Part shown: positions 11,880-22,965 of the stretch, piece after piece | How positions within the stretch are numbered: the stretch's first letter is position 1 | Layout of the letters: each line of letters begins with the position of its first letter | DNA from: Erythroxylum novogranatense | Lineage: Eukaryota > Streptophyta > Magnoliopsida > Malpighiales > Erythroxylaceae | Length of the DNA: 64,000 nt | Direction of reading: 5' to 3' | NCBI GenBank assembly: GCA_029891385.1 | Contig: CM057233.1 | Location: 54,080,063-54,144,062 of the forward strand | Notes under the pieces: model-generated | Database searches by the model: none | The model's input: only the letters and a program-made list of their open reading frames with translations | What the model was told of the DNA's origin: nothing | Position numbers and translations under genes: made by a program

Positions 11880-14800
11880 TGTAGCACCTCACTCCCGCGA
11901 GACCCGAACCCGACATCGACGGTAATATCCAAGCCCGCGACTCGCGAGGGTGATATGCTAGAGCAGTCAATGCAGTTTAAAAAACTCATTATGATATTTT
12001 TCTTTTTGAAAACAGTCGAGTGCGCGGAAATAATAAACGATTCGGGCCCGTGATACGAAAACCCTTTTCAGTCATACACTTTATCAAAGATCACATTTCA
12101 ATAATTTGTGTCATCGAGCTGAAGCTCGGAATTACGTTGGTTCCACCGGTCACAACTGTCATTATCAGATCATGCAATTATGCATGAATGCATATGCCTC
12201 GTTTTACAATAATTTGTGTCACAACCTAATACACTAGGTCCAATATCGCATTTAACCAATTCACTTTCAATTATGCACATTTAACACTTCTATAACACAT
12301 TTCAAATATTTCGAACACCTGTGGTTCGAAATCAATCAAAACAAACACACATAATCCTTCCTTAACTCTGCATGGCAATCGTACATGAAATTAAACACAT
12401 ATAGGTTGAGAAACCAACTAGGTTACTCACCTATTACTTTCGAGCTAATGCCGAGAAGTCTCTGCTACGTCGATGGATCGACGCTCCAGTTGGGCCTCTA
12501 TAAGAATCAGAGAATAAAACGATCACTAATTGTTCAATCCGAACTAGTAATGATGCACAAGTAGGTGTAAAATGCATGTTCATGATATTCCCGGCCCTAA
12601 TCCCTTTTTTTATAAGAAAAATCCTTCTAATTTAATGGTGTTGACAGTACTCAATTTGGACCTCTATAGGTCCCCAATAAATCAAATAAATAATTACTAT
12701 ATATATAGATATAAGCCCTTATTTCCCTCTCTTTTTTCCCTTTTTCCTGTCTGACATTTTAACTAGCATATCTATTTACACACAATTCAGAAAATTACAA
12801 ACCATACCTCTTTGGAAAGATCATGAAACCATCTACAAGTTTCATGAGACCCATAAAAATCACATTTACCCCTAAAGGTGTCAAAATTCAATTGAAACTT
12901 CTGCCCATTCAAAACCTATCAAAACAGAACAGTACTTGGTAAATTCAGTAACTTCCATTCTCTTCAGTCAAAAATTACACCATAAATATGCTCAGAAAGA
13001 TCAAAATGTTTTCTACAACTTTCATGAACAAAACAAAATCAAATTCAATTGTTAACTAGGGTCAAATAATTTAGTGAATGCTGCTGCCCCTGCAAGTACT
13101 CAATCTGGACAGTAATGTTCTAAACAGTATATCTCCTTGTACAAATGTCAAATAAATGCATACTTTATACCTATGGAAAGATCAAACACAATGCTACACT
13201 TCCCATGAAGGGTTTCAAAGCCAATTCCATCTCTAACAAGCTTAAAACTTTCGTACAAGTTACTGATTAGGGCAGCAGTCAATAACCTCATGCAGGTACA
13301 GATTTTGAAAATTCATTACTCCCACAGCTGATCTCCAACAATTGCATGCTATATACCATTTTCAAGATAATTGCTTCCTCTAAAACTCTTAATAATATCA
13401 CTCAAGCCAATTCAATTCACATAAATTGCTAAAATTGCTTCTAATCAGATTGTGCACCAAATCCACTCTTAGTCTAGGTTTCACCAAATTGTTCAAAATC
13501 AGTCAATATTCCACAGTGCATATCTCCCACTATACAGATCGAAAAATTGCAAAATCAGTGGGAATGGAAAGATAACTTAATAAGATTCAAATTTCATTTA
13601 GACCATTTTCCCTAATTCCATCTCAATTAATTTAGAAAAATCATCAACACAATCAGGTCATCAATCCGGATACTGTTCATTCCAGCCATCAGCAGTAACT
13701 TTCCATGCTAAAATTCACCCTCTTAAGACTAAAATTAGACAACACCTATTTCACACAAGAATGTAGCCAAAAAACCAAAGTTTAATTGGGCACAAACCTC
13801 ACCTCATTTTCATAACCACACAATGAGTTATGCTCAAAACAGTACAGTAGGGCAAAACTCAAATTTCAGCTTCACTTCCCAACTTCACTTCCTATCATAC
13901 CAATTCAATTTCTACTACCATAAGCATCTCAATTAGCCACAAAATCAGTCCCTATATCATGCCTACATTCACTAGGAATAACCACCTCAATTTGGCAGCA
14001 CCATACACAATCATGTTCTTATCAAATTCTTTTAAGGATTAGTCATCTAATCACTTCAAAATCAAGCTCAACACTTCACTTATAATCATTCATTATCCTA
14101 ACGCACCATACATTTATACCCATCAATTCCACCTATATTTTCATCAAATTAAAGCATCAATAAGCATAATAATTACACCAAAATTCCCATTGAATGCATC
14201 TAACAACCATGATTTATGAAAACATAATTAAAGCATAAGTTAAAGCTTAACACTACACTTACCTACTTAGGAAGCTTCAATTCCTTCAATTCTTTCTTTG
14301 CTATTTTTTTCTCACCACTTCATCTAACACTTGTTCTCCATAACAAGAAACTAACTTGGTTGCAAGAAGAAGAAGAGCTCTTAAGGTTTTAAGATTTTCT
14401 TAAGGAAGAAAGAAGAGAAAATTATGGAGAGGCAAAATGGAATGGATGGTTTCGGATGAGAGGAGGAAATAACAATTCAACTAAGCTTTTCCTTCTTTTA
14501 TCAAGCAATAGCCGAGAGCAACACTTAGAAAACCAAGAAAAGCAATTAATGACGTGGAGAGTGGGCAAAAGGCTATTAGGCCAAAGAGAGAAGAAAGGTC
14601 AAAGGTAAATACTAATAAACTTTAATCAATAAGCCTAATCAAAATTTAACCCAATCAACTCCAAAGGTCCTAATTTAAAACCCAAAATAATATACCCAAT
14701 ATTACAGTGCCATTGGGTAGCAATTTTCACTACCAAAAAGCAACCGGTTCGCCACTTGACGATTTTTTCAGTTCGGGAATTTTCTCCGGAAAATTTCAGA

Positions 14801-15066
14801 AAAATTTTTGAAAATCCCTTAAAATATAAAACATTCAATGGTGCACTCATAATAATTTTTTGAACCCAATAACCACGTTAATCACAATAAAATTGCCTTA
14901 GGCACAAAAACCGGGAATGTCATGTATGCATGTACATTAATTTCATGTGTACTGATTTCACTGTTCACTAGTACCAGTATGCATGGACAATATTAATAAA
15001 TCCCTAACAATCTCATCCTATGCCAATTTACTATTTTACCCTTCCTGTCGAGAGTGGGATGTTACA
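11880..15066 (-). repeat. 5' LTR of the LARD-like element (3187 bp, full length)
   Basis: In element orientation it opens TGTAACATCC at 15066 and closes GTGCTACA at 11880, next to the primer site. The ends are palindromic (TGTA...TACA). The part at 11880-12138 has no counterpart in the window's other copy. A small hairpin GAGCT-GA-AGCTC lies at about 12116-12127. Base 15067 onward is element B pol. Confidence 0.88.
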
Positions 15067-16121
15067 GTCCGCATCGCAGTATCCGATCAACCTGAAATCT
15101 TTACCTTTCTCAAACATTAAGTAAAGATCAGTAGTACCTGCGAGATATCTTATAATTCTCTTAACAACAATATAATGAGACTCTCAGATCGGCTGAAACC
15201 TTGCACACAAACATACATCGAACAAAGATGTCCGATTACGCTTCTTTGTAGGATAAAGCAAAGAACCGATCATCCTTCTATACAGGGTTTGATCCACCTT
15301 CTTACCAACTTCGTCATTCGACAAAAGGTTTGAAGGGTGCATCAGAGTTGCCATAGGCTTCACATTACACATATCAAATTTAGACAACAGTTCTTTCACA
15401 TATTTTTGTTGATGGATAAAGATCTTCTCATCGGTTTGCTTAACTTGCAACCCAAGAAAGAACTTCAACTCACCCATCATACTCATTTCAAACTCATTTT
15501 TCATCAAACTCTCAAAACTCATACATAACTTCTTTGAGGTAGCACCGAAAATGATATCATCAACATAAATTTGTACTAAAATAAACTCATTTTCGTAGTT
15601 CTTCCTAAAAAGTATCTTATCTACTTGACCTCTGCTAAAACCACTCTATAGAAGAAAGGTACTTAGACGATCATACCAGGCTCTAGGAGCTTGCTTCAAG
15701 CCGTATAAAGCTTTATGAAGTCTATAGACATGATCTGGATATCTAACGTCCTCGAAACCAGGAGGTTGCTTAACATACACCTCTTCGTCTATAAAACCAT
15801 TCAGAAACGCGCTTTTCACGTCTATATGAAAAAGCTTTATATAATGACAAACCGCATATGCCAGCAATATCCTAATTGCTTCAAGTCTTGCTACTGGAGC
15901 ATATGTCTCATTGTAGTCTATTCCTTCTTGCTGATTTTATAGCCTTGTGCTACTAATCTAGCTTTATTCCGACTCACTCTCCCTGATTCGTCTAACTTAT
16001 TCTTAAAAAGCCATCTAGTTCCTATAATGGATTTCTTCGAGGGTTTAGGAACCAAGGACCAAACTTTATTCCTAGTAAATTGGTTCAGCTCCTCTTGCAT
16101 GGCTAAAATCTAAGCTTCGTC
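15067..16121 (-). pseudogene. Copia pol: reverse transcriptase and start of RNase H (element B)
   Basis: Frames at 15918-16100, 15646-15867 and 15184-15522 together cover a copia RT broken by stops and frameshifts. Visible are [27 protein letters not shown] (catalytic Asp kept, unlike element A), [14 protein letters not shown] and the tract KNEFEMSMMGELKFFLGLQVKQ; the sequence reaches CLCARFQ before the LARD junction. The stretch with the YIDD motif (about 15540-15580) lies outside the longest frames but is readable on the minus strand. Stops at about 16107 and 16122 replace the Trp and Gln codons seen intact in element A, fitting TGG-to-TAG and CAG-to-TAG changes. Confidence 0.85.
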
Positions 16122-16685
16122 CTAAAGAGCTTCCTCAATCTTCTTAGGCTCTATTTCAGAGATAAAAGCTACATTAGCTTCTCTTCTGAATTTGGACCTT
16201 GTTCTGACTCCTTCAGAGGTCTCTCCGATAATTAACTCTTCTGAATGAGAACTCTTATATTTCCAATCTCTTTTTAATCCATTAGTTTTTGGAATATCCT
16301 CAACTTTGTCTACCTGAGTTCCTGATGATGGAGCTTCTATTGTATCATCTAAGGACTTTGAAGGAACTTCACTCTCCATGTCATCTTTCTTACGGGGTTG
16401 GGAACTATCATCAAACTTGACATGAATGTTCTCCTCAATTGTCTTCGAGGTAAGGTTATAAACCCGAAAAGCCTTGGATGATAAGGAGTAGCCTAGAAAG
16501 ATTCCTGGAAAGGTCTTTGAGTTGAATTTATCTAACAATTCCTTTGTATTTAGAATAGAGCACTTGTAACCAAATGGATGAAAGTAAGATATATTCGGTC
16601 TCCTTCCATTCCATAACTCATAAGGAGTTTTCTTCAACAATGGTCGCAGCAATATTCTGTTCTGAATGTAACACGCTGTATTCAC
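16122..16685 (-). pseudogene. Copia pol: integrase C-terminal region and linker (element B)
   Basis: A 187-codon open stretch continues from the integrase core. It includes NTACYIQNRILLRP and TPYELWNGRRPN (residues 2-33), the family's conserved block after the catalytic core, then GYKCSILNTKE, FLGYSLSSKAFRVYN and an acidic, Ser-rich linker before RT. Integrase joins element cDNA to host DNA in the nucleus. A TAG just upstream, where relatives have Trp (FWAE), separates it from the core. Confidence 0.85.
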
Positions 16686-16689
16686 AACT

Positions 16690-17660
16690 TCTGCCTAGAA
16701 GTACTTAGGAAGATTCATCTCACACAGCATAGTCCTTGCCATCTCTTGAATCGTCCTATTCTTCCTTTCAACGACTCCATTCTATTACGGAGTCCTTAGA
16801 GCAGAGAAATTGTGGAAAATTTCATTTTCCTCACAGAATATTCTAAACTTCTCATTCTCAAATTCTCCACCATGATCACTCCTGATACTGGCTATAGACA
16901 TTCCTTTTTCATTCTGTAACTTTCTGGAAAGGGTCCTAAAACACTTAAAAGACTCATCTTTGTGTGACAAAAATAATATCCAACAAAATCTAGTAAAGTC
17001 ATCAACAACAACAAATCCATATTTCTTTCCGCCAAGACTTACCGTCCTAGTTGGACCAAACAAATCCATATGTAACAACTCTAGAGGTCTAGAAGATGTT
17101 ACGGTATTTTTAGAAGAAAATGATGTTTTGACTTGTTTTCCTTTAATACAACTTTCACAAAATAACTCTTTGTCAAAACTTATTTTTGGTAAACCTCTTA
17201 CCAAATCATGCTTTAATAGTTTTGAAATATGTTTAAAACTGACATGACCTTGCTTTTTATTCCAAATTAGTCTCTCTTCTTTAGTTGATAAAAAACATGA
17301 AACATTTTGATTTTGAAAATCTTCTAAATCAATTTTGTAAAGATTATTTCTTCTCTTGGTAGAAAAGAATATAGACCCATCTTTGTTTCTGACTTCACAG
17401 AGATTTTGATTGAACATGACTTCAAAACTAGAATCACACAATTGACTGACACTAATCAAATTGTGTTTCAGACCATCAACGAGCAGTACATTATCAATAC
17501 ATGCAAAGGAATCTTTACCTATTTTACCGATCCCAATTATCTTGCCCTGCTCGTTGTCTCCGAAAGTTACCGATGCTCCCTTCTTATACTGAAGATCTAG
17601 GAACATAGACCTTTTTCCCGTCATATGTCGCGAACAACCACTGTCTAAATACCAACGATG
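16690..17660 (-). pseudogene. Copia pol: aspartic protease and integrase core (element B)
   Basis: Reading on the minus strand, the protease site DSGCSRHMTG lies at about 17625-17655. It is followed by the integrase zinc region (GHVSFKHISKL, CESCIKGK) and the catalytic core, with Asp in HMDLFGP, Asp in RSDHGGEF and Glu in VVERKNR. The protease processes Gag-Pol and the integrase inserts cDNA. The first zinc histidine appears to be Asn (WNKKQGH where relatives have WH). Two consecutive stops near 16785 replace the two Gln codons of the usual PQQNGVV motif, consistent with two C-to-T changes. Confidence 0.85.
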
Positions 17661-19317
17661 CTTGTCGCATTTTCCAAGGAAGGATATCTGCAGGAGAAAC
17701 TATTTTATTTTTTGGTACCCATATTTTCTTAGGTCCTCTTGGATTGGTAATATGCACAGAATGATTCATTTGATGCATTTTACGATTTTGTTGATGAAAA
17801 CGTGTTTGGTGATACCTTTTATTATGGAAAAGAGGCTTTCTACCATGATGAGATTTATTTCTTGTAAACCCTAATCTGGTTTTATCACTCGGATGTCTAC
17901 ATTTTCCTAGCATCTCATTCATTTTCTTTGTACTCTCAGTGAAGGTAGCTAAATCAACTGAAAGGCTCTTAATCCTAAGCTTCAGCTGATTGATCTCTTC
18001 ATATCTATCTACAACTTTCTTTTTCTTATCCTCCTCTATTTGCTTTTTCAAGCAGATATTTTCTCTCTCTATTTTTTCTGTATGTTTAAGGTTTTCTACA
18101 TACTTTTTCTTTAACAGTTTGTACTGTTTTAGAATAGCGTGAGAGTCTTCTAGTAGTTCTGAATATGCTTTATGCAAGTCATCGTATTCAGAAGTTACCT
18201 CTTCATCACTTTGTTCCTCGTCTATCAGGAAAATGTTTGCATGCTCTGATGTCTAGGAACTTGTATCTGATTCTGACGAATCTAGATCCTTCCAAGTTGC
18301 CATCATGTTTTTCTTGCCTTCTCTACTCTTCTTTGGTTTCTTCTTTAGAGTAGGACACTAGGACTTGTAATGTCCCGGTTGATTACACTCGTAGCATATG
18401 ATGGATTAATTTTCTATTTTTCCATCATCTTTGCCGTTCTTCTTGAAGAACTGACTTCCTTTGGACTTCTTCTTCCACATCCGTCTGATTTTCCTGGAAA
18501 TGAACGATAGCTCGTCATCTTCATCATTTGACTTTTGTTTTGATTCGCTGGAGTCATCATGCTTTGATTCTTCAATCTTTAATGCTTTTGATGACTTTCT
18601 CCTCTTTTGAGTCTTGTGATTCTTCTGTCCGGCCTTCAGTGCTATTGACTTGTCCCGTTTGAGCTTGTCTTCAACATTGAGCTCAACTTCTTAAATCTTC
18701 AGCAATCCAAGCAACTAATCAAGCCTTAGCATGCTCAAATCCTTAGCTTCCTGCACCGCAGTAACTTTTGGTCTCCACCTCTTTGGAAGACTTCTTAAGA
18801 TCTTACGTACGTGATCTTGGTTATCGTAAGTTCTTCCGAGAGCTTTCAATCTATTGATGATTGTTTGAAATCTTTCAAACATTTGATCAATAGATTCTTC
18901 ATCTTTCATCTTGAAAAGCTCGTACTGGTGCACAAGAATGCTTATCTTGGATTATTTGACTTTGTTTGTGCCTTCATGAGCGATGGACAACGTGTCCCAC
19001 ATCTCCTTCGCAGTATCACATCCGTGGACTTTATTGTACTCACTTCTGCTTAGGGCACAACTCAAGAAAAATTTTGCCTTAGAGTTCAGTTGAAATCTCG
19101 CCTTTTGATCAGCGGTCCATCTAATCCGTGGAATAAGATTTCCATCTTCATCTACTGGTGTATATGGTTCATTCTCTACCATGTCCCAAAGGTCAACATG
19201 AGTAGACTCTATAAACAGCGGCATCCTATCTTTCCATTAGTGGTAATCTTCTCCGTTGAATGCTGGAGGTCTAGTGACTGAGTCACCTTCTGCAATGTAC
19301 GTATGTGATTCCTCCAT
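17661..19317 (-). pseudogene. Copia gag (element B)
   Basis: Gag forms the virus-like particle and packages element RNA. The start is the ATG at 19315-19317, 43 bp downstream of the primer site. It reads MEESHTYIAEGDS and RPPAFNGEDYH, then a stop where relatives have an aromatic residue, then PLFIESTHVDLWDMVE. The core continues through VHQYELFKMKDEESIDQMF to a CCHC knuckle (CYECNQPGHYKS, then a stop, then C) at about 18360-18400. The C-terminal part (17584-18177) is a charged coiled-coil region typical of Sirevirus Gag. The whole reads largely in one frame interrupted by several single stops. Confidence 0.85.
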
Positions 19318-19360
19318 AATCTTTGATCCACACTTTGTTACAGTGATCCTTGGACACCAA

Positions 19361-19372
19361 GCTCTGATACCA
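19361..19372 (-). other. Primer binding site of element B
   Basis: The minus strand reads TGGTATCAGAGC, a perfect match to the standard initiator-Met-tRNA primer site. It lies 2 bp from the LTR end. It fixes the 5' LTR boundary at 19375. Confidence 0.92.
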
Positions 19373-19917
19373 ATTGAAGTGAATCACACGTTATTACAAT
19401 GCTAATTATACGATGTATAAATGCATAAGAAGGGGGGTTAAATTGTGTATTTCCCCTTTTTGATGAATCTTCAAAAACGTTTTTGTTAAAAGAAAACTTA
19501 TTCTTTTCACAGAAACTACTGTAAATCAAAGTTAATCGTATTCTTGAAAACTTGTTAGAAAACTAAATAAAAATGAAACTTTGTATGTTAAGAGAGATAG
19601 GGATAGAGAAGTTGACACTGTATTTTTTATACTGGTTCACCCCAAACCGTGGTGATTGAGCCAAGTTTACATTATAAATTGGTTGCATTTTCATAACTGT
19701 TTATACACTTGTTGACTCCTAATTGATGACTTTTGTGCTTAAATTGGTTCCTCATAACGAGCTCTTATAATTCGCAATTTGTTAGTAAATTGTCATGATT
19801 TGATATTAATTTCTCTATAATTTTCATGAGGACAATTGATACTGCAAATTGTTATTTTATTGCAGGAGCAAAGGAGTCAACCCATCAGGAAGTCAACAGG
19901 TCATGAGGTCCTATCCG

Positions 19918-20049
19918 CACGTCGTGACGCATGTTAATCCACACGTCGCAATGAGCAAATCACTTCCACACGTCGCGACGTACATTAATTCCCACGTCGC
20001 AACGAGCAGGCAATTTTGCATACGAATATTTATTCACACGCCGCGACGT
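19918..20049. repeat. Cluster of CACGTCGCGACG palindromes in the solo LTR
   Basis: Five related motifs start at about 19918, 19942, 19969, 19993 and 20037 (e.g. CACGTCGTGACG, CACGTCGCGACGT, CACGCCGCGACGT). They lie 60-200 bp upstream of the TATA box. The same position in the Athila-like LTR at 29422 holds a different palindrome. Confidence 0.85.
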
Positions 20050-20113
20050 ACAAGCAGATATCCGACCTTAAATGGAAAGTTTGCCTCACTGTTCTAATCC
20101 GACCCGCATCCAT

Positions 20114-20123
20114 TATATAAAAA
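20114..20123 (+). promoter_or_regulatory. TATA box of the solo LTR
   Basis: TATATAAAAA lies 65 bp after the palindrome cluster. It is at the position of CTATAAAAA in the related LTR at 29872. Confidence 0.6.
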
Positions 20124-21404
20124 CTTTGCTATTTTTAGGTCAGAGGAGGGATATACTGGGAGACACTGAGGAGGTAGCAGAGACGACATTCCCTTCCACC
20201 ATCATTTTCCATTTTCATCATCGTCGATCATCACCATCATCGCCATCGTCAGTATCTTTTGCTACCATGAGAATCGCTCAATCTTCAGCAGTTGAGAGAC
20301 AGACCGGAGTTATGCGTAGCTAAATCACATTTCCTCTTGAAGATGTAGCAATGACTTGAGTTCACCGGAAGCTTCAAAGGGGAGTAATCATATAGTGTCT
20401 GAAGTTTAGTTATATTTGTGTAAACTCTGAGTTAGAGATTGCATCTGTATAACTAGATTAGCATGGTTATAGTTTAACCGTGTGCTGAACACTTTGTTGC
20501 GATTTGGACATAGTTATTTGTAGAATTTCAATGCTTAATATATGAAGTCTCATATATGTCATTCGGATATTGCATTGACTCTCATAATATGCCTAGTTGT
20601 GTTTGATTTAGATGGTTGTGTTTTTATCCGATTGACCGATTGCATTTACTTGTCCAATTTTCACACTAAGGTTTTTAACAAGGATTTAAATGATGGAGTT
20701 CATTAATTACATGTTTGGACCTAAAGAGTCCTTTAGGGTTGATTTTTTGAAACATAGTGGATTCTATCCCCGAAAAATCATTTTGAACCGTGATATCCTA
20801 CGCCCATTTTCAAGAGGATTTTATCAATTTGATTACTATCTGAGTTTTTTTTAATTTCATTTAATTCCATAAAATTAAAAAATATATACTTTTTACACTT
20901 TTGCCTGCAATTTAGTTAAATTTGTTAGTTCTTTTAATGACCAAAACCCCCATTTTATCAACTTTGATTGCAATTTTTGGTAATTAGGCTAGCTTAGACC
21001 TTTTTCATTTGGTTCCAATTAAGTGAGATAACCCGAGGTTGCATCCTGTATTGCAATCTTTGGAATTGTTATTTTTGACCGGTTTTCAAGAATCGATCGT
21101 AAGGTCGAGCCGACAAAGCTGTGATCACGTGGGCTACGTCCAGTCCTCAGATCTCTTTCTGAGATTTCACTACTTCTCAAACGTTACAAGTATTCTTTTA
21201 CTCCGAGCCTCTTCAGGTCTCATACAGTCAATATTCTTTCACACTTAGCCTCTACAGGCTATCTGTACTACTTTCTAACAGAAAGATTTTTTAGCTTTGT
21301 TGCAGTAAGATAGCTCTAGCTATTTGCACAGTAAACTCTCAAATAAGCTTTTCAATGTACACGTAAATGTATATCAGCTAACTTTGCAATCTTCGACTTC
21401 GACT

Positions 21405-21417
21405 CATATTTATAGCC
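21405..21417 (-). promoter_or_regulatory. TATA box of the B LTR
   Basis: The minus strand reads GGCTATAAATATG, matching the TATA box of A's LTR. The U3 repeat block lies upstream of it in element orientation. Confidence 0.62.
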
Positions 21418-21520
21418 CTCGTCTGTAACTACTTCTTGAATCTTACTTCTTGAATCTTGTTTCTTGAATCTTGAAAGAAACGGTTATTCAGTTGAGTTCT
21501 GTAACTAACTCAAACTGACT

Positions 21521-21790
21521 CTTGATTCACCTCCGTCTGCTTTTCATCTTCTGCTTTCTTTCGTCTGTTTTTGGCTTCCGTCTGCTTTTCGCTTCCGTCT
21601 ACTTTTCTACTTCGTCTACTTTTTTATTCTTCGTCTGCTTTTTAATCTTCCGTCTGTTTTTTAAATCTTCCGTCTGCTTTTTATTCTCCCGTCTACTTTT
21701 CTACTTTGTCTGTATTTCCTTTCGTCTGCTTTTCGCTTCTCCATCTATTTTTCATTCTTCGTCTGTTTTTCATCCTTTCATTATTTGTGC
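21521..21790 (-). repeat. U3 minisatellite of the B LTR
   Basis: About 15 irregular copies of a unit reading CTTCCGTCTGCTTTT on the plus strand form a pyrimidine-rich array. It is the diverged counterpart of the GCAGACG array in A's LTR. The 96-codon plus-strand frame across it is an artefact of the repeat. Confidence 0.82.
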
Positions 21791-21845
21791 TTCATCAAAA
21801 TCATTACTGTAAAGTCATTTTGACTTAACACGCTACAATACATAT

Positions 21846-21995
21846 AATCAACAAGCTCAAACTAGTCTTGATGCAAGAATCTATAGAGGCATGTATGAAA
21901 CCACTAGACTTCTAAAAATGGCAAAAGAACTGAAGACTACAGTCTATGACACTCGAGTCTTTTATGAAAACTATATTAAGAAACCTATTGATTAA
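21846..21995 (+). pseudogene. Short C-terminal frame at the edge of the viral block
   Basis: About 50 codons, open from the LTR edge, end at TAA around 21993-21995. They contain LDARIYRGMYETTRLLKMAK, a helical, charged stretch. It is followed by an AATAAAG polyadenylation-like signal near 22030. It looks like the tail of a viral ORF cut by insertion of element B. I cannot assign the protein. Confidence 0.4.
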
Positions 21996-22659
21996 GTTTG
22001 CTTGTAGCACTCTTTGTATTTTTCAACAATAAAGATATCAATTATCATGCATTATTTTGATCTTAAAGAAACACTTAAATCTCAAATTAAAAATAGTAGA
22101 GAAACAATAGAAAATCATAAATATTGGAGAAATAAGCTTGAATCTAAATTAGAAATAGCTAAACAAAAGAAAGATTAAACACGATAATTCAGATTACTCA
22201 AAATCTATATATTGTTAAACATATTCAATATAATAACCTCCAAAATCTAAAAGAGATTTAGAAGATATTTCAAAATTAATTTGTTGAGAATGCATCATTT
22301 TCCATTATTTTTTATTTATTGCATGAATTATTTATTGTCTACTAATTACCCATTATGCTTTTAATTATTGTCATCACTATTATTTATGCTATACCTCTTA
22401 TGTGTTTTTTTAATCACCTTTTTACTTATTATCCTAATCAATATATAGTTTTTCTTAGATCGGTTCTTAGACAAGGATTAACTAATATACTATTTTATCA
22501 ATTAATTATAGATTATTTATATATAAGACCTTTACTTATACAGAACTAGTTAAATGTAATGAACAATATATTTTAGATAAATATGGACTTGATAGACCTG
22601 CAAAAACTGAAAATTAGACAAACCCTAAACATGTCTTCACATTATTATCATTATTATAA

Positions 22660-22958
22660 TTGCTCTATTCAGTAGCCAATCTAATTGTTGTATATGCCAC
22701 CAATTAGAAGAACAAATAGAAGATTTAGAATATATGAAGCATCAACATTTTATTAATCTTCAATATTGGACAAACCAATATAATTATCTCAAAAATATAA
22801 TAACTAATCTTCAAACTCTACAACCCATTTAAGAAAATTTAGACATAGAAAGACAATTTCATCAGTTTTATACCCAACAATTAAATCATTATGAAAGAAT
22901 TATTTTAGATCATAAAAGGCATAATCCTTGGCATCTATATGACTTAACCCAATACTAA
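22660..22958 (+). pseudogene. Small coiled-coil-like viral frame
   Basis: One frame, with a stop in the middle (TAA near 22831), encodes a Gln-, Asn- and Leu-rich helical sequence including LEEQIEDLEYMKHQHF and HYERIILDHKRHNPWH. It ends at TAA just before the movement-protein frame. Small coiled-coil ORFs upstream of or around the movement protein occur in several caulimovirid genera. The function here is not assignable. Confidence 0.35.
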
Positions 22959-22965
22959 TCAAAAT

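Larger units (their letters stand above)
5373..15066 (-). mobile_element. LARD-like non-autonomous gypsy element with ~3.2 kb LTRs
   Basis: Two long direct repeats (5373-8296 and 12139-15066 for the shared part, 2924 and 2928 bp) flank a 3.6-kb internal region. On the minus strand the order is 5' LTR, Met-tRNA-type primer site, internal region, G-rich polypurine tract, 3' LTR. LTRs open TGTAACATCC and close with TACA, as in Tekay/Del chromoviruses. The internal region shows no gag, RT, RNase H or integrase motif. Long LTRs around a non-coding core are the definition of LARDs, which depend on enzymes from autonomous relatives. It lies inside the RNase H region of element B, and element A appears to interrupt its 3' LTR. 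Confidence 0.82.
19653..21127 (+). mobile_element. Solo LTR of an Athila-related gypsy family (1475 bp) with CGTGG duplications
   Basis: It begins TGATTGAGCC and ends TGTGATCA, flanked by identical CGTGG at 19648-19652 and 21128-21132. It aligns by eye with the LTR of the element at 29422: same TGAT...ATCA ends, same GGACAATTGATACTGCAAAT segment, same GAGGTTGCATCCTGTATTGC block near the 3' end. No internal sequence or second LTR is present, so it arose by LTR-LTR recombination after insertion into element B's LTR. Two short frames here (19849-20097 and 20072-20323) show no known domain. Confidence 0.9.
15067..21830 (-). mobile_element. Element B: Ty1/copia Sirevirus-like retrotransposon, 5' portion
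   Basis: On the minus strand this holds a 5' LTR (19375-21830, split by a solo LTR), a Met-tRNA primer site, gag, protease, integrase and most of RT, and is then cut by the LARD at 15066. It is the same family as element A: the RT sequences are nearly the same and LTR ends match. Its RNase H remainder, env-like region and 3' LTR should lie left of the window. Many in-frame stops show it is long dead. Confidence 0.88.
19375..21830 (-). repeat. 5' LTR of element B, interrupted by a solo LTR
   Basis: It opens TGTTAAGTCA at 21830 (minus strand) and closes GATTCACTTCA at 19375. Removing the 1475-bp solo LTR and one 5-bp target duplication leaves about 976 bp, close to the 955 bp of element A's LTR. 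The interrupted sequence rejoins correctly around AACCGTGG and GTGGGCTACG. Confidence 0.9.

Noticed and set aside
21522..21812. 96-codon plus-strand frame with hydrophobic, membrane-like sequence
   Set aside because: It is a translation of the pyrimidine-rich U3 minisatellite, on the strand opposite to the element.
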